Origin: Chromera velia
Lineage: Eukaryota; Sar; Chromeraceae
Length of the DNA stretch: 19,073 bases
NCBI GenBank assembly: GCA_018398765.1
Contig: JAHBMJ010000798.1
Location: forward strand, 101,118-120,190
Reading direction: 5' to 3'
This document shows positions 18,090 to 19,073 of this stretch, in pieces. Within the stretch, counting starts at the first letter, position 1; every line of letters starts with the position of its first letter. The notes under the pieces were generated by a model, which did no database searches, was not told the DNA's origin, and was given only the letters and a program-made list of their open reading frames with translations. The position numbers were made by a program, and so were the translations under genes.

Positions 18090-19073
18090 CCGAGCGCGCA
18101 CGAGTGTTCGCGGGGGCGGGGGGCAAAGAGCAAAAAGAGAGTCAGGAAGGCAGGCGCGGCCAGCCACGTGAAACCAATACACAGACCGACTCACCGCTGG
18201 ATTCAGACAACTCCAAGATCTGGACCCACTGGGAAGTCACCGGTGCCTCCACCAGCCCGACCGAGTGAGCCAAGGAGGTCGCCTCCCTGACCAGACTGTG
18301 CGCACTCCTCTCAAGAAAACTGCAAACCATCGACTGAAGTGACGCCAAGGACCTCACACCCCCTCCCATATGCTGCTGCTGTTCGTGTGTCTGACCACAC
18401 AGTGCCAGCATGCGTATCCACACTCCTGAGTCGATCCACGTGCGGGTCGACTGCAGACGCATCAAATTCTTCAACCCCAAACTCACCTCATCACGTGCCA
18501 CCCCCTGATGCGCTAACCCCTCCACTAGTGCTGCAGCCTGCGTGGGTCCCCAGTCTCTGCCAAGTTCATGCAGCACCCCCACAAATGACTGGGCGGACAG
18601 GAGAGCTTTCTCTGCCACAGCAGAAGGAAGGAGCTCCAGCCCTACTTGGAACAAAGTCGAAGTCTGCTGTGCAGGAAAAAATCGAAAGTCTGACGACAGG
18701 ACCATCAGACGTGACCCTGCAATCTCAAGACACTGACGAATCTCATTATCTGAATTCGAGGCTGTGCCGGAGGGAGACGAAAAAGAGGGTGGGGGGCTGT
18801 TCTCCCGAACGCTCACCCCCCCTGTAAGCGAAGAAAGATTTCCCCACGCCTCTGCAATTGCTGCTGTGAGAAGACATGCAGCTGCAGAAGCCCCCACCTC
18901 CTTCCCCCCCACTAACTTTTCAGCCCTCTCAAGCGCAGCGCGCGTTCTCACCGTCGCTTGTGAGAGAGCTGAAGAACACACCTCCGGAGACGCAACCCCC
19001 GCCCCGTCCCTCTTCCTCTGACGTGTGGCTAGTCGGCTCAGCACACGCCATGCCAGTCTACATTCAATCAATG
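15498..19073 (-). CDS. Spliced gene with helical N-terminal region and Ser/Pro-rich coiled-coil C-terminal region, 5' partial
   Basis: The minus-strand frame is open from the window edge to a GTGAGT donor (intron begins at 18194), leaving exon sequence ending at 18195 in phase 1. An acceptor CTGCAG at 17120-17125 opens an exon at 17119 in the matching phase, and that frame runs to TAG at 15498-15500. The total from 19071 is 833 codons. There is no ATG at the start of either open stretch, which supports splicing. The first part is alpha-helical with Leu/Ala-rich repeats (for example LFQVGLELLPSAVAEKALLS, SLGLKNLMRLQ, IRMLALCG), reminiscent of helical-repeat organellar RNA-binding proteins of alveolates (inference). 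The second part is low complexity with a heptad coiled coil encoded at about 16325-16490 (VERLRTEIEERARS, RVRVLEQRLVELEGRN). No catalytic motif is seen. Extra small exons within 17120-18194 cannot be ruled out. Confidence 0.55.
17257..17309. repeat. (TG)n-(G)10-(TG)n-(AG)n microsatellite
   Basis: Compound simple repeat in the probable intron of the minus-strand gene. Confidence 0.9.
17988..18090. repeat. (CA)n(GA)n microsatellite
   Basis: CA-rich repeat with ACGGACAGATC interruptions, then (GA)n, about 100 nt inside the probable intron from the donor side. Confidence 0.9.

Larger units (their letters stand above)
17120..18194 (-). other. Probable intron of the minus-strand gene
   Basis: It is bounded by GTGAGT (donor, 18189-18194 on plus as ACTCAC) and CTGCAG. 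It is rich in simple repeats: a (TG)n-G10-(TG)n-(AG)n block at 17257-17309, a C-run at about 17788 and a (CA)n(GA)n block at 17988-18090. Open frames inside it show no recognisable protein feature. Confidence 0.5.

Overview
The window is nuclear DNA of a eukaryotic microbe. Three protein genes can be supported: one intronless, one with four GT-AG introns and a spliced low-complexity-rich gene. They sit in DNA full of long microsatellites. A bacterial-type (RsuA/RluB) pseudouridine synthase with an organelle-type N-terminus, a UGA-containing selenoprotein and a probable helical-repeat protein together suggest an alga-like or alveolate protist, for example a chromerid. That placement is inference from style and gene content, not from a database match.

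Layout. Positions 1-8310 hold a decayed tandem cluster of one unrecognised gene family. Its hallmark is an Asn-Cys-Trp-Asp-Trp motif near the C-terminus and MGNC or MGNY at the N-terminus, and every copy seen is broken by stops, frameshifts or deletions. One copy is split by a 5849-bp DNA-transposon-like element (155-6003). The element has ~118-bp imperfect terminal inverted repeats and an exact 4-bp AGCT target duplication; a paralogous copy at about 7772 gives the empty site. Inside the element are long (CA)n tracts, a terminal-exon-like ORF with a poly(A) signal, three strong palindromes, a GC-rich island and diverged tandem repeats, but no recognisable transposase.

Positions 8310-9980 are AT-rich spacer and microsatellites. 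The clearest hidden gene is on the minus strand at 10085-10390: an intact 101-codon selenoprotein M (SELENOM/Sep15 family) with a signal peptide and a Cys-Ser-Gly-Sec motif encoded by an in-frame TGA. Standard ORF calling breaks it at that codon. A divergent intergenic region (10391-11331) follows, with five copies of a GGCCCCGGAAAGC motif, stacked inverted repeats and a tRNA-like Pol III B-box with a T-run.

Positions 11332-13662 (+) encode a five-exon RsuA-family pseudouridine synthase whose reading frame is continuous across four introns. Nearly 0.8 kb of polypyrimidine repeat and 0.7 kb of AT-rich DNA separate its 3' end from a convergent minus-strand gene (15498 to beyond 19073). That gene is probably two or more exons encoding an alpha-helical N-terminal region and a Ser/Pro/Glu-rich, coiled-coil-containing C-terminal region. 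No operon-like cooperation between genes is evident.
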